DNA of 64,000 bases from Roridomyces roridus (GCA_029378245.1 JARKIF010000133.1:27137-91136); one strand, 5' to 3'; positions 1 through 12,741 are shown, numbered from the stretch's first letter. Notes: generated from the sequence alone by a model not told the origin. Numbers and translations are program-made.

Positions 1-1608
1 TCAGTCCACGTAGGTGACTGGCAAATGCCGCTCTGGCAAGTTGTTGACATGGGGAAGCTACCCGGCCGGAGCACTCGGCCTCGGGAACTCCGATCTCACA
101 CCCGGTACCCCGGTACCCCGGGCGCCTTTGCCACCGAGCGTCAACGTTTAGGATGCAGTGGGGCGTAGATGGATTTGCCCTCAACTGCCCAACACCGCTA
201 GTCCAATCCGATCACGCGCGGAAGACGCCAAAAGACCGCTTTTACTTCCGCCTGTGCATTTGGTTGGCAAACATGTGTGTGCATGAGGACCCCCGAGCCT
301 GTGTAATAAATTGAACTGCCGCAGGAGCGGACTTGATCATGAGCTCGGCCTCCGTTCTTTCCATGTTGTGGCGCGCAATCTAATCCCATTTGTAGCCTGA
401 CGCTGAGGAATCTGAGGAGGATAATTTGAAGAGGTGAAGCACGAGTCTACATCGAATCCATCGCGGTCTACCGATCCAAACCCCGCATTGCCAGTGGGCG
501 GTGGCGTATTCCGCGTAGGATTTGCCGCCACTGGGGACGTGGTATGTGATCCATGTCTCTTGGGTGTAGAGTTGTAAGCGAGCTGTTCCGTTCGGATAAC
601 GCCTTTTGTAATCGAATACATTTCGTCTGTCCGATCTCAGTATTCCATGGGTCATTGAGAGAAAACCACGGTGTGCGACGGTGTCGAACGCGACGGGCTC
701 GGAGATCGAATATGTTGTTCTGCTTCAGGTAACTGGAAGACCTGCCAAATCAGAGTAGATTTCGTGCCCTTCTTCGAGTACACATGCGAGAGCATGCGAG
801 GGGTGCAAGCGATGTTACGTAGACAACTTTGAGATACCGGTGAAAGGCACAACGAGCGGAAACCAGCCTTCCGAGGTCGGAGTAATGTTCGCCTGGCACA
901 AGGCTGGCATGCCTCGGAATAAGGCGTAAAGTCGCGGGAGTTGCCAGGAGTTGCTTGCCTCGCCCGCGATTAAGTTCCTGTGTTTGGATAGGATTCCCTG
1001 CCGATGTGTCTCTCCTTGCACTCGGAGTCGCCTAATGGCTGCTTACCGAAATTTAAATTACGAAGTCGCGTAGAGCTGTCCCGACTCTTTCATTTTCTCT
1101 TTTGCTTCCACGATCGTTTCGACATGACGCGCTTGGGGAGGCGTGGCGAGTGCTCCAGACTGCCACTGAGCCGCTGTACCGAAGACATGGCGCCTTGCTC
1201 CATCGTCGCTTCGGTGGATGAACGGCTCGCAAACGGCTCGTTGACGTGCCATTCAAGTTGAAGATGCACGAGGCCAGGGAAAGCCGACATTTGAGTGAGC
1301 TGCATGTTTCCGAGGGTCGTTCCGAGGTGAAACTGGGCCGACGAGACCCTGTTGCGCCAACACAGGGACACTGGACGGCAAGGAACCATCCGAGTCTGAT
1401 GGCATTACTTGGTCCTGGCGAGATGGTCTCAGGGGTAGTCTCGCAAAAGACTTGTTGAAGACAACCGTTAATCAGTCGAGTTCGGTGTTGTGCATGTGTA
1501 CTCGTGTGACTCGGACCCACTGGCACACCAGGTTGGTTCAAGTCCTATTCATGAGCCTGCTCCGCGACACATTATAATATACATCCAAAATACAGTAAAT
1601 TACAGTCC
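1..1608. other. Intergenic, no gene recognised
   Basis: I see no convincing coding region here. The open frames are short, lie on both strands without conserved motifs, and do not join through plausible introns. A short run near 100-120 repeats CCGGTACCCC twice. The stretch lies 3' of the leftward ELMO gene and probably holds its terminator and flanking DNA of a gene outside the window. Confidence 0.5.
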
Positions 1609-4412
1609 CTACATTAACTCGGAGAAGAAGAAATCCGTATTAGATGGTGGTGGCCCAGCAACTAGACCACTCGGAATCTCGACCATCTCACCAGAGAGAT
1701 CTGAAACCAAAGTTGAGCACCAAGAAACTCCAAACGAAAGTAAAGCATACCGAGCAGTTTGATCTTGAGCCCGATTTCCGTCAGTGCCTGCACGAACCCA
1801 GCTGTTTCTTTGGAGGACACATGCCCGCCGTCGCGTCGAAGCATGTTGAGTCCATCTGTCCAGTCTGCCCAGCGAGATGGATCCGGTGCTATCTGGTCTG
1901 CCAACGACCCTTCATGGGCGCTCAGCAGCGAGAAGGACAGGGGAGAAGGTATGAGAGGCGAAGTCGGCGGAAGGTCGCTCTGGTCTCGAAGAACGTGGGC
2001 TGGGGCAGCACAAGTGCCAGTCGCAATCTCACTGATGGCAGCGACTTCAATGCGTTCCGGAAGATCCTCCAGCCCACTGCGAACGGCAAACTTGAGGGTA
2101 CTGTCGACGTAGTGCAGGAATTTGAGCCCGGGGTCCTGGAAAAATTGAGTAAGGATACGACGGACAAGTATGCACAAACCAATCTCATGAACCTCCAAGG
2201 TCGATTCGGTCTTCGAGGCGTCACAGAATTTGGCGGAAGCGCATTCATGAACCATGCACCTTGTATCAAGCACTGTATCCGTTGTTGCCGGACGAATTCA
2301 AACGACTCCTTGTACAATTTGGCGCGCAGATTGCTGCGAGACCTCAGTGTCGCGCCAGAGACGGAAAAAACGAATATACACACCGTACGGGAATCTTGCT
2401 GAGTAAATCATCCTCGAGCTCGAGCTCCTTCATCTGTCTCTCCCGAACGCTTCGGTACTCGCATTCTTTGAATTCGTGCTCAACCTCATGCCACGGTCGG
2501 ACATTCTCGCTACGCAGAGCAACTTTGGCCCTAAAACGGATATGAGCGGGATGCGGACGACCGCGAGATCAACGTACTGGCTGCGAACGAGAGCCGCGAC
2601 TCGGGTAAAGTCGCCAGACGCGGCCCCACTTTCACCCCACATACGCATGAAAAAGTGGATGGCCAGAGAGTGGACTCTATAGAAATCCAAGAAGAATGGC
2701 TGGAAAGTAGTAGACGTTGAATCTGTAGGACCGTCAGCTGGAGCAAAAGACGAGCGACGGGTCACTGACATCCGGGGGCAAAGATTGCCCAGTGTTCTGA
2801 TAACATCTCGACCACCTCGTTCGAAGCTTTAGCAACAGGACATCTTCGAGTTGGAGGTCGACTACGTTGTTCGAGAATGATCTTTGAGAAATCGGGATCG
2901 GACTCCACAAGTTTTTTCTGGGAACAGAAGTTAGCAGATGAGGATGCCAGACGGAACAAACATACCAGACACTCAAGGCCCAAGACACCGGCATCATTGA
3001 ACTCGAATTCGAGGTTCTCAGAGTCAAATCCGAGCAATCGCCATTTCATGACCGATCCGCTCTCGTCCACGGACTCGGTCAATTTGCTGCCGCCCCATAT
3101 GACCCCTAGAGCGGCGCTATGAGATGGCTCGAGTTCATCAACCAGGGTAGTCTTCTTGCGATAAGTTACCCTGATGATATTGGCCTGAAAGTCTAAGATG
3201 GAAGACGTCAAGTCCTCGATGGTGTGAGAGGACATGAGTCGCTGGGTTCACATGAGATGGCGTAAAAAAAGGCTCGAAACCAACGAACCACGACAGCTTT
3301 CCGAACATTCAATCTCTCCAGCTCTGAAATAAACTCCTCCCATCGGTTGTCGCTGGCGTGCGATAGGAGAGAGTTTATGAGCATCATGCTGTTGGCAATG
3401 AATATAGGGAGGCAACGACCAGATGGAAACGTACCTGTATTGGGTCATAGCCGTGTCTGCGCTCCCAAGCCTGCTGATGACAGTCTCCAAGAACCCACGT
3501 CCCTTTCGCATCTGCTCAAAGACGACAGAGAAGCCGTATCGGTAGACGGATCCCGGAGGCGGAATAATTGGTCCCCTGCTGGAACCAGGCTGAATGCCGG
3601 GCGCGCTTGATGGATCAGCCTCGACAAGTTTCTTGAGAATTGCCGTGGCAGGGCGGCACACATTGATCAGAGACTGGGGGGAGGACAAAATTTGGACGAC
3701 TTGGAAGATAAACGCGTCATCGAGCGTCGCCCAGCCATAATCTAATTCCATCAAGTTTTGCATAGCAGTCAACGCGTACTATTCAGCGTAAGCAACGAGA
3801 GACGAGGAAAGAAAAGATACAGACGGCAAGTGTGTTCCCATGCGCCGTGAATATCACTTGGATAAGCTCTGAAAGTCCCGCGCGGTTGATAAACTCTTGA
3901 GCAAATTCTTCCTCCTGTGTTCTTCTCAGTTCCGTGGCTCGAAGGATGAATTGCGAGCATACCCGGATGTATTTCTGGAGAGTGAACAGGGTCAATTTAA
4001 GGGTCGTGGCGTCGTCTTTCAGCCTTAATTTCTCGGCCGTCTCTCTGGCTTCGCGTGAAGGCGCGTTTACCAGTCTGAAGAGCGTCAGGCGCCGTCCATT
4101 CTCGCACAGCAACACCACGCACTTGAGATTGACCTTGGTCTTGATCTTTCGCCGCAGATTATCGTTGGTCACCAACTCGTCCGTCTCATCTCGAAGAGCA
4201 AAATTCGAAGGCGGCTCCTTTATCTTGAGATTTATACACAGTTGTTTCACGACATCGTCCACGGTGAGGACTGGGTCGATGCGCGTCCGGACAGTCAGAC
4301 CAGAGGCAGTTGTAACCGTGTTTGTTGGAACGAGAGGAACGGCCGAGCTCGCTGTTCCATTGACTGCAGGTGCTGCTGCAAAAGCGGTACGCGTATCTGC
4401 CCCCGTAGACAT
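1609..4412 (-). CDS. ELMO/CED-12 family protein
   Basis: Likely a scaffold that works with a DOCK-type guanine exchange factor to activate Rac-like GTPases at the membrane. The first exon (4412 to about 3790) encodes an N-terminal ubiquitin-like/Ras-binding region. It is followed by armadillo-like helices (ALTAMQNLMELDYGW, RPATAILKKLVEADP). A central ELMO domain lies around 2760-3240 (KWRLLGFDSENLEFEF, then AGVLGLECL). A C-terminal PH domain lies around 1700-2300 and ends with DWTDGLNMLRRDGG and TAGFVQALTEIGLKIKLL. A last intron (about 1700-1750) joins that segment to a tail ending FFFSELM before a TAG at 1609. The start ATG at 4412 opens a Thr/Ala-rich leader, 129 bp from the start of the divergent gene on the other strand. 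Domain order matches the family. Several internal introns are inferred from frame changes, so the family call is firm and exact exon edges are not. Confidence 0.85.
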
Positions 4413-4541
4413 GCACCGTGCTAGGAGTCATGAGTCCGATGTATGTTTGTGGCGAGGCGCGCTGCTCACCGTGGTAGGTAGCAGCTGAATTTTGCTTTGA
4501 TTGCACCGCCGCCGTCAGCACAGTCTCTTTCCACCACCACC

Positions 4542-6278
4542 ATGCCCCTGCTATCCTCCGATACGTCTTCTTCCTTGGATCTCACTCCTTACATCCTAGA
4601 AGATTCCCTACTCTGCGAATCCATTACACTCTCTTCCCTGTCCTCGTCCACATCCTCTACACCGCCTATTCCAGCAGGTTGCATGGTCCCGCTCTCCACC
4701 ATTGTCGGACATCACGATGGCCCTCTCATGTCTCGCCCCGCCTCCAAAGCGACCCTCACTACCCCGACGCCTCCGCGGCTGCGAACGATGTTGAGAGAGA
4801 AGTTGCTCGTGGAGACGTGGCTGGTGAGCTTCTTCTGCGCGTCGTTTTCGCGTCCTGACAGCATACAGACCGGCCTTGGCAGCAGTTGCGCTGGCCATAC
4901 GCCGTGGGGTGACCTCGACACCTCTGAAGCGACACCCTGGAAATCCGAAGGCTCCCTTCACACTCCGGACGCATTCAAGAACCAATTGACCCTTGCACGA
5001 CGCAACCGCAAGAAGGACCCAACACCCTCTATATCGGTCACAGATACCTCGCAGCGAACGTCCAACAGAAACGCCTTGGTCTTTGAGCGCGAAATCATCC
5101 TCGACTCGGGCAGCAACAAGTCCAGTCGTTTGTCGCTCCAGGCTTCGGTCAACATGATGGATCCAGGGGTAGCAGAGATGATATCCGAGCTCCAGCATTT
5201 GAACTCTTTTTTCAAAGAGGAAGGAACGAATGTGTTCTCTCCAGCCACGCCCCAGCCGCCATCGCTTATCGTTTCCAATTCTCACTTTTCTCTCCCGCTA
5301 TCGCTGGAATCGTGTGGGAATCTGACACCCAGTGCTCCTCTCGCCCTCGCCGCTCGCAGAGGCAAGAAAATGCTACCTCCACTCTCTTTTCCCCAAGCAT
5401 CGGACATGGATGCCTACCCCAGCATACCCACTGCGTTCCTTGGGTCCCCTTCCACCTATTCCCCCAAGTTCGAGTTTGCGTCTCGACCCAACCGGCGCTC
5501 GATGGATCTCCAGCAGATGGTTTCGAGCCTCAGGTCGCAATGCGCCCCGATCGAACCTGTCGAAGAAGACGAGTGGGCGTTTGCAGACGGATTGCTTGAC
5601 TCTTACAATTCGAGGCAATTTGAGGCCCAATTCGTCAAGAAGCCCCTTCTACCAGACATGATCAACTATGCCGAAGAGTCCCTTTCCCCAAACGATGCTG
5701 ACGGGAACGTCTGTGCTCCTCCGTCAACTCCGCTTCCCCCCTGTCCGGAATCCAAGCCCGAGCGTGCAGTTAGAAGCATTCTGAAGAGCTCCAAGAGTGT
5801 GCGCTTCGCTTCTCTACCTGACGAGCGTCCCGCGTCTGTCGCATCTCCCCCGAAGTTGGCCCCGCGTCGGTCGCTTGGCTCGTTGAGCCCTCCAAGCAAG
5901 CGATCACCTCTGATGCGGCCCAGATCATACACTGTGCGCCCAACAACACCCACCCCTCTTGCACCTTTTCGGCCTCCGGGTCCGAGTCCAGTCCGACCCT
6001 CAGCCCAAAGGCGAGCCACGACCACTGCGGTACCTTTATCGCCCGTTCGCCCTGGCGACTCGACCACGAGTGGCTCTCCGAGAAAAGCACCCGTTGTGGG
6101 GCGTCACTCTCTCGGGCGTGTGTTTTATGGGAAGGAAAACAAGGATGATGGGCCACCCACGCTGACTCGGTGGACGATGAACGAGAACGCGCTGAGACGT
6201 GCCTCGGTTTCGGGACCTGCGCCTCAGAAAAGCCGCATGCCCGTTCCTCTGCGCAATATTTTGACGAGATTCAAGTAG
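4542..6278 (+). CDS. Ser/Pro-rich protein with PP1-docking motifs
   Basis: A single uninterrupted frame of 578 codons from the first ATG (the frame also extends 15 codons upstream without an ATG). The protein is rich in Ser, Pro, Thr and Arg, with no catalytic domain, signal peptide or membrane segment that I can see, so it is probably largely disordered. Around residues 408-420 it carries RSILKSSKSVRFA. This holds a SILK motif directly followed by an RVxF-type motif (KSVRF), the two classical docking motifs for protein phosphatase 1. The C-terminal third has many SP/TP sites. The role is inferred as a PP1 regulator or substrate, perhaps cell-cycle regulated; the actual partner is unknown. 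It is transcribed divergently from ELMO. Confidence 0.65.
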   Translation: MPLLSSDTSSSLDLTPYILEDSLLCESITLSSLSSSTSSTPPIPAGCMVPLSTIVGHHDGPLMSRPASKATLTTPTPPRLRTMLREKLLVETWLVSFFCASFSRPDSIQTGLGSSCAGHTPWGDLDTSEATPWKSEGSLHTPDAFKNQLTLARRNRKKDPTPSISVTDTSQRTSNRNALVFEREIILDSGSNKSSRLSLQASVNMMDPGVAEMISELQHLNSFFKEEGTNVFSPATPQPPSLIVSNSHFSLPLSLESCGNLTPSAPLALAARRGKKMLPPLSFPQASDMDAYPSIPTAFLGSPSTYSPKFEFASRPNRRSMDLQQMVSSLRSQCAPIEPVEEDEWAFADGLLDSYNSRQFEAQFVKKPLLPDMINYAEESLSPNDADGNVCAPPSTPLPPCPESKPERAVRSILKSSKSVRFASLPDERPASVASPPKLAPRRSLGSLSPPSKRSPLMRPRSYTVRPTTPTPLAPFRPPGPSPVRPSAQRRATTTAVPLSPVRPGDSTTSGSPRKAPVVGRHSLGRVFYGKENKDDGPPTLTRWTMNENALRRASVSGPAPQKSRMPVPLRNILTRFK

Positions 6279-6455
6279 TTCTGTACTTTTGCACATCACT
6301 AGAACACAAGATCAATTAGTCGATCGAACCATACATAAACAGGCAATTTCAAATAAATTTCCACTTTAAACCGTGTCCTTGCTGCGAAAGCGTGGCGTTA
6401 ATCCCTCCTTCTCTTACGACTTTACGACCCGCTTGCTTGTCGCTCTCTCCCAGCC

Positions 6456-8621
6456 ATGAAAATCACCCAAAAAATACGCCAATCCGACAAGGAGAACAAA
6501 ATATGGTGGTCCTTCGAGTACTTTCCGCCGCGTACCGCCCAGGTTCGCGTGTGGTCATAAAACTCCGGAACTTGTGCTCACTTGAAGGTCTTGTGCAGGG
6601 TCTGCAAAATCTTTTGGATCGTATCGAACGTATGCGGGCGTTGGGACCCGAGTTTATCGACATTACATGGTGCGTGCGCTGGATGTATGATGTCGATTGC
6701 AATTCACGCGACCGCATAGGAACGCTGGTGGTCGCACCTCAGACTTGACGGCGGAGATGGTCAAGACGTGTCAAGGCTTAATCGGTATCGAGACGTGCAT
6801 GCACCTCACATGCACTAATATGCCCCAGGCCAAGGTCGACATTGCCCTGCGAGTATGCGAGTCTGAATCGTCATGTGCGTTCTCTCTGATTTTTTTCATC
6901 TAGGAAGCCAAGAAGTCCGGATGCCGGAATGTTCTCGCGTTGCGGGGAGACCCGCCGGCAGGCAAGGAGGAATGGGAGGCCGTGGAGGGAGGTTTTGTGC
7001 ACGGAATTGACCTCGTGCGGCACATTCGCCGCGAGTATGGCGGCTACTTTGACATCGCGGTCGCAGGCTTCCCGCAGCACCAATTACTCCCGGCCGACGA
7101 GCGCGACGCGGAGATGCAGTACCTCAAAGCCAAGGTCGATGCTGGTGTGGACTTTATATTCACACAGATGTTCTACGACGTCGACGTGTTCATTGACTGG
7201 GTGAAAAACGTACGTGCCGCGGGCATTACCATTCCCATCGTTCCTGGCATCGCGCCGATTCAGACCTGGAACGGTTTCATGCGCGCCACCAGCCTCGCCA
7301 AGACGATTATTCCCCGATCCTTCCTCGACGTGCTCGAACCGCATCAGAATGACGACGAAAAGGTTCGCGAACTCGGCACCAGGCTCGTAGCCGAGATGTG
7401 CCGTCGCATTCTTGCCGAGGACATTGGTATCCGCGGCCTGCACTTTTACACGATGAATCTCGAGAAGGGTACCAAGATGCTGCTGGAGGAGCTCAACCTC
7501 GTCCCGCGCGTCGAGACCATCAAGCCACTTCCCTGGCGACAGGTTCGTCCGTTCTTGAGAGAAACAATGAAATGCAAATTAACGGCTGTAACAGTCCCTC
7601 ACGCCCAACAGACGGACCGAAACCATACGCCCCATCTTCTGGGCCAACCGAACCAAATCGTACATATCCCGAACCGAAAACTGGGACGAGTACCCCAACG
7701 GACGGTTCGGAGATTCCCGCAGTCCCGCGTACGGCGAACTCGATGGGTATGGCGTCTGGATTAAACAGACGGTGAGTCTCTCCAGCTTTCTGTAATTGGC
7801 AACTAAAGAGTCTCCAGAAAGAGGACGCCTTCAAGTTATGGGGCGAGCCCCAGACGTTTTCCGAGGTGGCTTCTCTCTTTTCCCGGTTCTGTACGAAGGA
7901 CCTTCGGGCGTTGCCATGGTCGGACCAAGCACCAGCAGGGGAGACCTCCATCATAGCCTCCCAACTGGCCCGGATGAATCAGTATGGTTTCCTCACCATA
8001 AACTCGCAGCCCGCTGTCAACGGTGCGAAGAGCGAGGACAAGCTGTTCGGCTGGGGTCCGCGGAATGGATACGTCTATCAAAAGGCATGCATGACTGATT
8101 CACCTGGCTGCACGAATTGACCTGGCTTCTCAAGGCGTATTTGGAGTTCTTCGTCAACCCAACCCTGCTATCCCTCCTTTTGGCACACATTGAGCGCGAC
8201 AGCAATATCACCTACTACGTGATCAACAAGCGTGGTGACCTCCGTACAAACACCCACTCTGATGGTCCCAACGCTGTGACATGGGGCGTCTTTCCTGGCA
8301 AAGAGATCATCCAGCCAACTATCGTCGAAGCTGTCAGCTTCATGGCATGGAAGGTCCGTACTCCTATCTTGCCATCTGTGCCTCGATTCAATTAACGTCG
8401 GACAGGATGAGGCATACGAACTCGGACAGCAATGGGCGAAGCTGTACGACGCCAACTCACCGTCGCGCAAGCTGATCTCGGAGCTGATGGACACGAGCTT
8501 CCTTGTCAACGTCGTGCACAACGACTTCCACGACTCCGAGGCCATCTTCGAGCCCTTCTTCAAGGCTGGCGCTGAATACGCTGCCCTGGAGAACAAACAA
8601 CCTCAAACGAACGGTCACTAG
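6456..8621 (+). CDS. Methylenetetrahydrofolate reductase
   Basis: Reduces 5,10-methylene-THF to 5-methyl-THF for methionine synthesis. The start ATG gives [14 protein letters not shown] followed by [13 protein letters not shown], the conserved start of the catalytic barrel. Later catalytic motifs are [53 protein letters not shown] and [10 protein letters not shown]. From about 7590 on comes the eukaryotic regulatory domain ([69 protein letters not shown]). Both domains are present and in order, so length is normal for the MET12/MET13 family. At least five short introns interrupt the frame, for example around 6665-6730, 6855-6903 and 7770-7818. Which of the two fungal paralogues this is cannot be decided by eye. 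Confidence 0.95.
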
Positions 8622-9756
8622 ACGTCGTTTGGACTTAGATTCGTTTTTCTTGCACCACCACGCACTGTATCATTCGCATCTGCATGCGGGTTCAACCCCC
8701 GTTGTTTTTTTACTGCTGATTGTACTGCATATTCGTTCCACACTTACTGCACTCACCACAATCTCTGCATCAACTGCATATCCGTAGTTTTTGGAAATCT
8801 GATATCCGTGACCAAACATGACCACTGATGCAACGCCCATAACCCAATGCGGTAATTCCTTTTTGGCAGCTTCAAGTGACGGGTGCCTGAAGACTCGGAG
8901 CGGGTGCCTGAACGCTGACGGCACCCGGGAGGGGTTTCCATTTTTCCTGCCTGCTTCATTTGCCCTGTCACCTGTTCATATATCTGCTATTTTTCGGCTA
9001 GATAAAATCCAGGAATGGAATCTTGAACTAGTATGCCGGCGCTTCTAAGTTCTCTCTCGGGTCTCTGTCTCGCCGCGCCCAACTCCCCTCTCGCCACTGG
9101 CGCATGTTCCCGAGCGCCACTCGCATGGATAAGTCAAGGACAACTTGAGCCCCGCACAGGTCCGCGTGTCCACTTTCTCCTATCCTGTCTCGCCGCGCCA
9201 AACTCCCCCCTCGCCACTGGCCCTTGTCCGAGCGCCACTCGCGTGGACAAATTGACTTGGAACGGGCCCCGGCCAGGTCCGGGTGTCCACTTTCTCCTGT
9301 CCCCAAGCGGGCATCTCGACCCACGAGTCGGGGCCGTCAGTCACTCCCAAATGGTCTTTCAGCGCGCACAAATGATGTCTGCGGGTCCTTACGACCAAGT
9401 CACTGTACCAATGATTTTCTCAACAGGCACAATCTGGGATCGGCCACTGACATATTGGGCGTTGAGCCCGCTGCGATCTCGGAGTGTAAAAGTTACCGCT
9501 CGCATCCAGGCCTCTATCTCTAAGCACCTCGCGCGTTTGATACTTGTCTGTCGCAAATTCACCACCTCGCGTCTGCAAGTCCGGCAGAAAATTTTGGCTG
9601 CCAGCCCAATGCAGCACCAAGTCTACATACTAGTTTTCGATGGAGCTCTTTCAATCTCACCGGCGTAGGTAGAATCCGCGCAGCCCAATCCGTCTAGTAA
9701 TGTGTAGAGTAAAGTACATCCGAATGAAATAAATAATACCCGTGTATGTATGCGAG
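8622..9756. other. Intergenic between MTHFR and a DUF676 gene
   Basis: Convergent 3' region of 1.1 kb. No gene recognised. Its only visible structure is the two-unit tandem repeat at 9065-9301. Confidence 0.5.
9065..9301. repeat. Diverged tandem duplication, period 120 bp
   Basis: Two head-to-tail units, 9065-9184 and 9185-9301. Both begin CTGTCTCGCCGCGCC and end near TGTCCACTTTCTCCT. They differ by scattered substitutions and small indels (for example CGCATGTTCCCGAGCG against CCCTTGTCCGAGCG), so the duplication is not recent. No coding sense. Confidence 0.85.
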
Positions 9757-11224
9757 TTAAATAATAAACGAATCCGCCAAATGTCGGAGGACGGGCTCTC
9801 CAGCGCGGAGTGCCGGGAAGTTGATAACATCGCGGCACACGATAACAGCATGACTGTTGCGCACGTCTTCAAAATACGCCAACTCCTTCTTGAGCGGGAG
9901 ACGATTCAGCCAGGCAGCAATCTGCCGCTGCGTCGGTGTTAAAATCGGCTGCTCCGGAGACGGTTTCTTGTGTTTCGTTATCGCGCCAGGCTGTCCCTCG
10001 GCGTCGTCGTCAATGAGGTCTGCAATTGCGCCTTCCATCTGGACTTCTAGCTGCTCAAGAATGTATGCTAACTTTTCCTGGCTAGATGCATCCTTCTCGA
10101 GAAGCTTGATGCGTGCGCGAGATGAACGCGACGCAAGAGACAGTCTGATGACTGCAAGGGATAGGAAGACGGGTATTAAGACGGGCAGGGCGGCATAAAG
10201 CACCTGCGAGAGTTCAGTCGCAAGAAGTAGGATTATAATCAACGAAACGCACAAGGTTGAAGGGGAAGCGATATTGCAGAGGGGGTGGTAGCCAGGAACG
10301 TCTGGGCTTGCGGCTTCTGAACCAAGAAGGCGACAGTACCAGGGGTTTGGGCGTCGGGGCCGGCGGGATGTCGGGGATGTCGTACGACTTGATTAAGCAG
10401 GGGTAATCTTCGTAAAACTCTCTGGAATTCACGATGAACAAGAAGAAAAGGCAAAGACTTGACAGGATGCATACATTTCAAGGCCATTCTTCTCTCTGGC
10501 CGCGAAAACGTCGTGCACCTCGATTGAAGAAGTGACATAGGGAACCGTGATATCATTCACGGCGTTGGCGTATATTCGGATGGATTCAAACGCAGCCAGG
10601 GCTTGATAGAATATGCGCTCTGGGTCTGCCATGACCTGGAGCAGAGGACGTCCCTTGACGGACCATTTGTCAGCGCAGTAAAACTGCTCGCCAGTGCGGG
10701 ACAGCAATCTGGGTCCGAGAGTCGATTTAACGGAGGAGAAGAAGCTATCGTATCGTGGTAGGCCAATATGAGGCGAGGCGACGGAGAAGTAGTTGACGGG
10801 AGTCACGTTCTCGAAGAAGCCCCTTTGGCGCAGGACGCTAGGATGGGTTAGGTTGGGCGAATCATAGTCACGAGCGGAACATACCCTATTGCGTATCTGG
10901 AGAGCAGACCGCCGAGACTGTAGCCGGCAATAGAGAACCTGGTGACCTTCTGGCCTTTCTCCTCCAGCTGCCGAACTTCATCGAGTACCTCCTGTGCGAC
11001 GCGTTCGCCACCCCAGTCAATCCCATCGTAGGTAGACTCCTCTGTATTCCATGTTTGAGATTCTAGACGCTTGAAGCAGATTCGCCCTTGCCTTGGTTGG
11101 TTGCCGCACGAAGAATGTGGAGTTCGGAATGTTTCTCCTGTACGATGCGTTCCAGTTCTCTAACATGGCTCGTGTTTCCCCACATGCCGTGGACGATGAC
11201 TAGGAAATGGATCTCGGAGGTCAT
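9757..11224 (-). CDS. DUF676 lipase-like serine esterase (paralogue A)
   Basis: Alpha/beta hydrolase of the DUF676/ROG1 type, expected to act on lipids at a membrane. The start ATG at 11224 gives MTSEIHFLVIVHGMWGNTSH, containing the family oxyanion HGMWGN motif. After an intron comes FSIAGYSLGGLLSRYA, whose GYSLGG holds the nucleophile Ser, then VASPHIGLP. IRIYANAVNDITVPY supplies the probable catalytic Asp region. Near the C terminus VRNSHAVIVCRDVINFP supplies the probable catalytic His. A hydrophobic segment around 10140-10250 (LIIILLLATELSQVLYAALP) is a likely membrane anchor. The gene ends LADSFII at 9757. It is head-to-head with a clear paralogue at 11399, leaving a 174-bp shared upstream region. 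Confidence 0.85.
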
Positions 11225-11398
11225 CGCAGCAGAACTTGAGGGTTTGGGTGTAGAAGAATTGCCGGCTCATGCGGCCGTTTGACTTTATACGTCCGTGTGG
11301 CAGTACATGCACGCGTCCTCGATGCCGCCGGCCCGAACACCTGGCAAATTTGCGTAATCTCGGCGCGGTCACGCGGCAACTGCAAATCATGCACCTCC

Positions 11399-12741
11399 AT
11401 GTCCTCATTCATGGTTTGTGGGGAAACCCCAGCCATCTCTCAGAAGCTGAACGCATATTCCGCGCCTGCCACCCAGACTCGGATGCCGTCCATCTCTTCA
11501 TCCCAGCTTCGTTCTCCGACAGTTTGACCATCGACGGCATAGACTACAGTGCTCATCGCGTGCTCCTCGAGGTAATACCTCCTCATCATGTCAACAGGCA
11601 CTCATTGTGCTCCTTCAGTTGGACGACATCATTGCGACTCTCCAACGAGATCCAGCAGTGCGTATAACTAAACTCTCCATCACTGGGTACAGTCTAGGTG
11701 GTCTTGTTGCTCGATATCTCATTGGGTGTGCTCACTTGCTTTCGCTTCGAGCTTTCATGTGACTTTTCAGTATTCTATACTCTCGGAAATTCTTCGACAA
11801 TGTGCAAGCGGTCAATCTGACGACCTTTACAACTCCTCATGTCGGGGTGCCCCGAAAACTCACGTGGCTGGGCCTCATCTTGCTTGGTCGTTCCGGGAAG
11901 CAGCTCTACCTACTCGACAGCTGGTCCAATACTGGTTTGCCCCTTCTGCAAGTCTTGGCTCACCCCCAGTCTGTGTTTTACCGCGGTCTCTCTCAGTTTC
12001 AAAATATTAACATCTATGCTAACGCGTACGTGCATTGTACGTGCAACTATTGAAACGTCCCGACGTACATCACATTCTTTCCAGAATAAACGACGTCACG
12101 GTCCCTTATTGCAGCGGCGCGTTCGAAGCCGAGGACCCATTCCATGCTGTCGCGGAGAGAGACATTGTTCCGTGAGTATATCCAACACGCGTGGATTACT
12201 GCTCACTTTGGTATAGCAACTATCTGCCCGAGTACGAACCTCTCATAGAAGGATTTTCTTTAATCAAGTCCTCTCCGTCTTTCACTGATCGCCTGAGATC
12301 TCTCCGGCCCCTGACCTTCAATGGTCCTCTACTTGAATGGATCTTTCCTTGGAATATCGTGTGTGCTTTTGAACATCTGTCTGACAATCGACCGATGTCA
12401 TTCAGGTTCTTTATCTCCTCCTACCCATATTCGCCCTCGTTGCACTCGTCTATCTACCAATCAGCGCCATCCTCTCCTCGCATGCCTCCCGAGCACGCAT
12501 ACGTGCCCTCCGTGACACGATCGCACCACTTCCCTTCCATCCGCTGGATTCGCCTCCTGCCATGAGCGCCCAGCAAATTATCCTATCGCTCAATGCCCTG
12601 GATAATGTCCGCAAATTTACCGCCTTCCGCCCTGGCGTTCGAAATTCTCATGCAATGCTTATATGTCTCGATGCGCGTTTTGCCGACCATCGTGTTGGAC
12701 GTGGTGTACTCAGGCATTGGGCGGACCATTTTCAAGACTGA
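11399..12741 (+). CDS. DUF676 lipase-like serine esterase (paralogue B)
   Basis: Paralogue of the divergent neighbour. The first exon reads MHLHVLIHGLWGNPSHL. After an intron comes ITKLSITGYSLGGLVARY with the GxSxG nucleophile, then TTPHVGVPR, then INIYANA and, after another intron, INDVTVPYCSGAF. A C-terminal hydrophobic segment (LYLLLPIFALVALVYLPISA) is a likely membrane anchor. The catalytic His motif RNSHAMLICLDARFADH lies just before the end HWADHFQD. The same order of motifs and the same C-terminal membrane segment as paralogue A show a local duplication followed by divergence. Short introns lie around 11570-11620, 11725-11770, 12030-12085, 12172-12217 and 12358-12408. Confidence 0.88.

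Noticed and set aside
1053..1541. 162-codon minus-strand open frame as a gene
   Set aside because: No conserved motif, overlapping frames of similar length on the other strand, and composition unlike neighbours.
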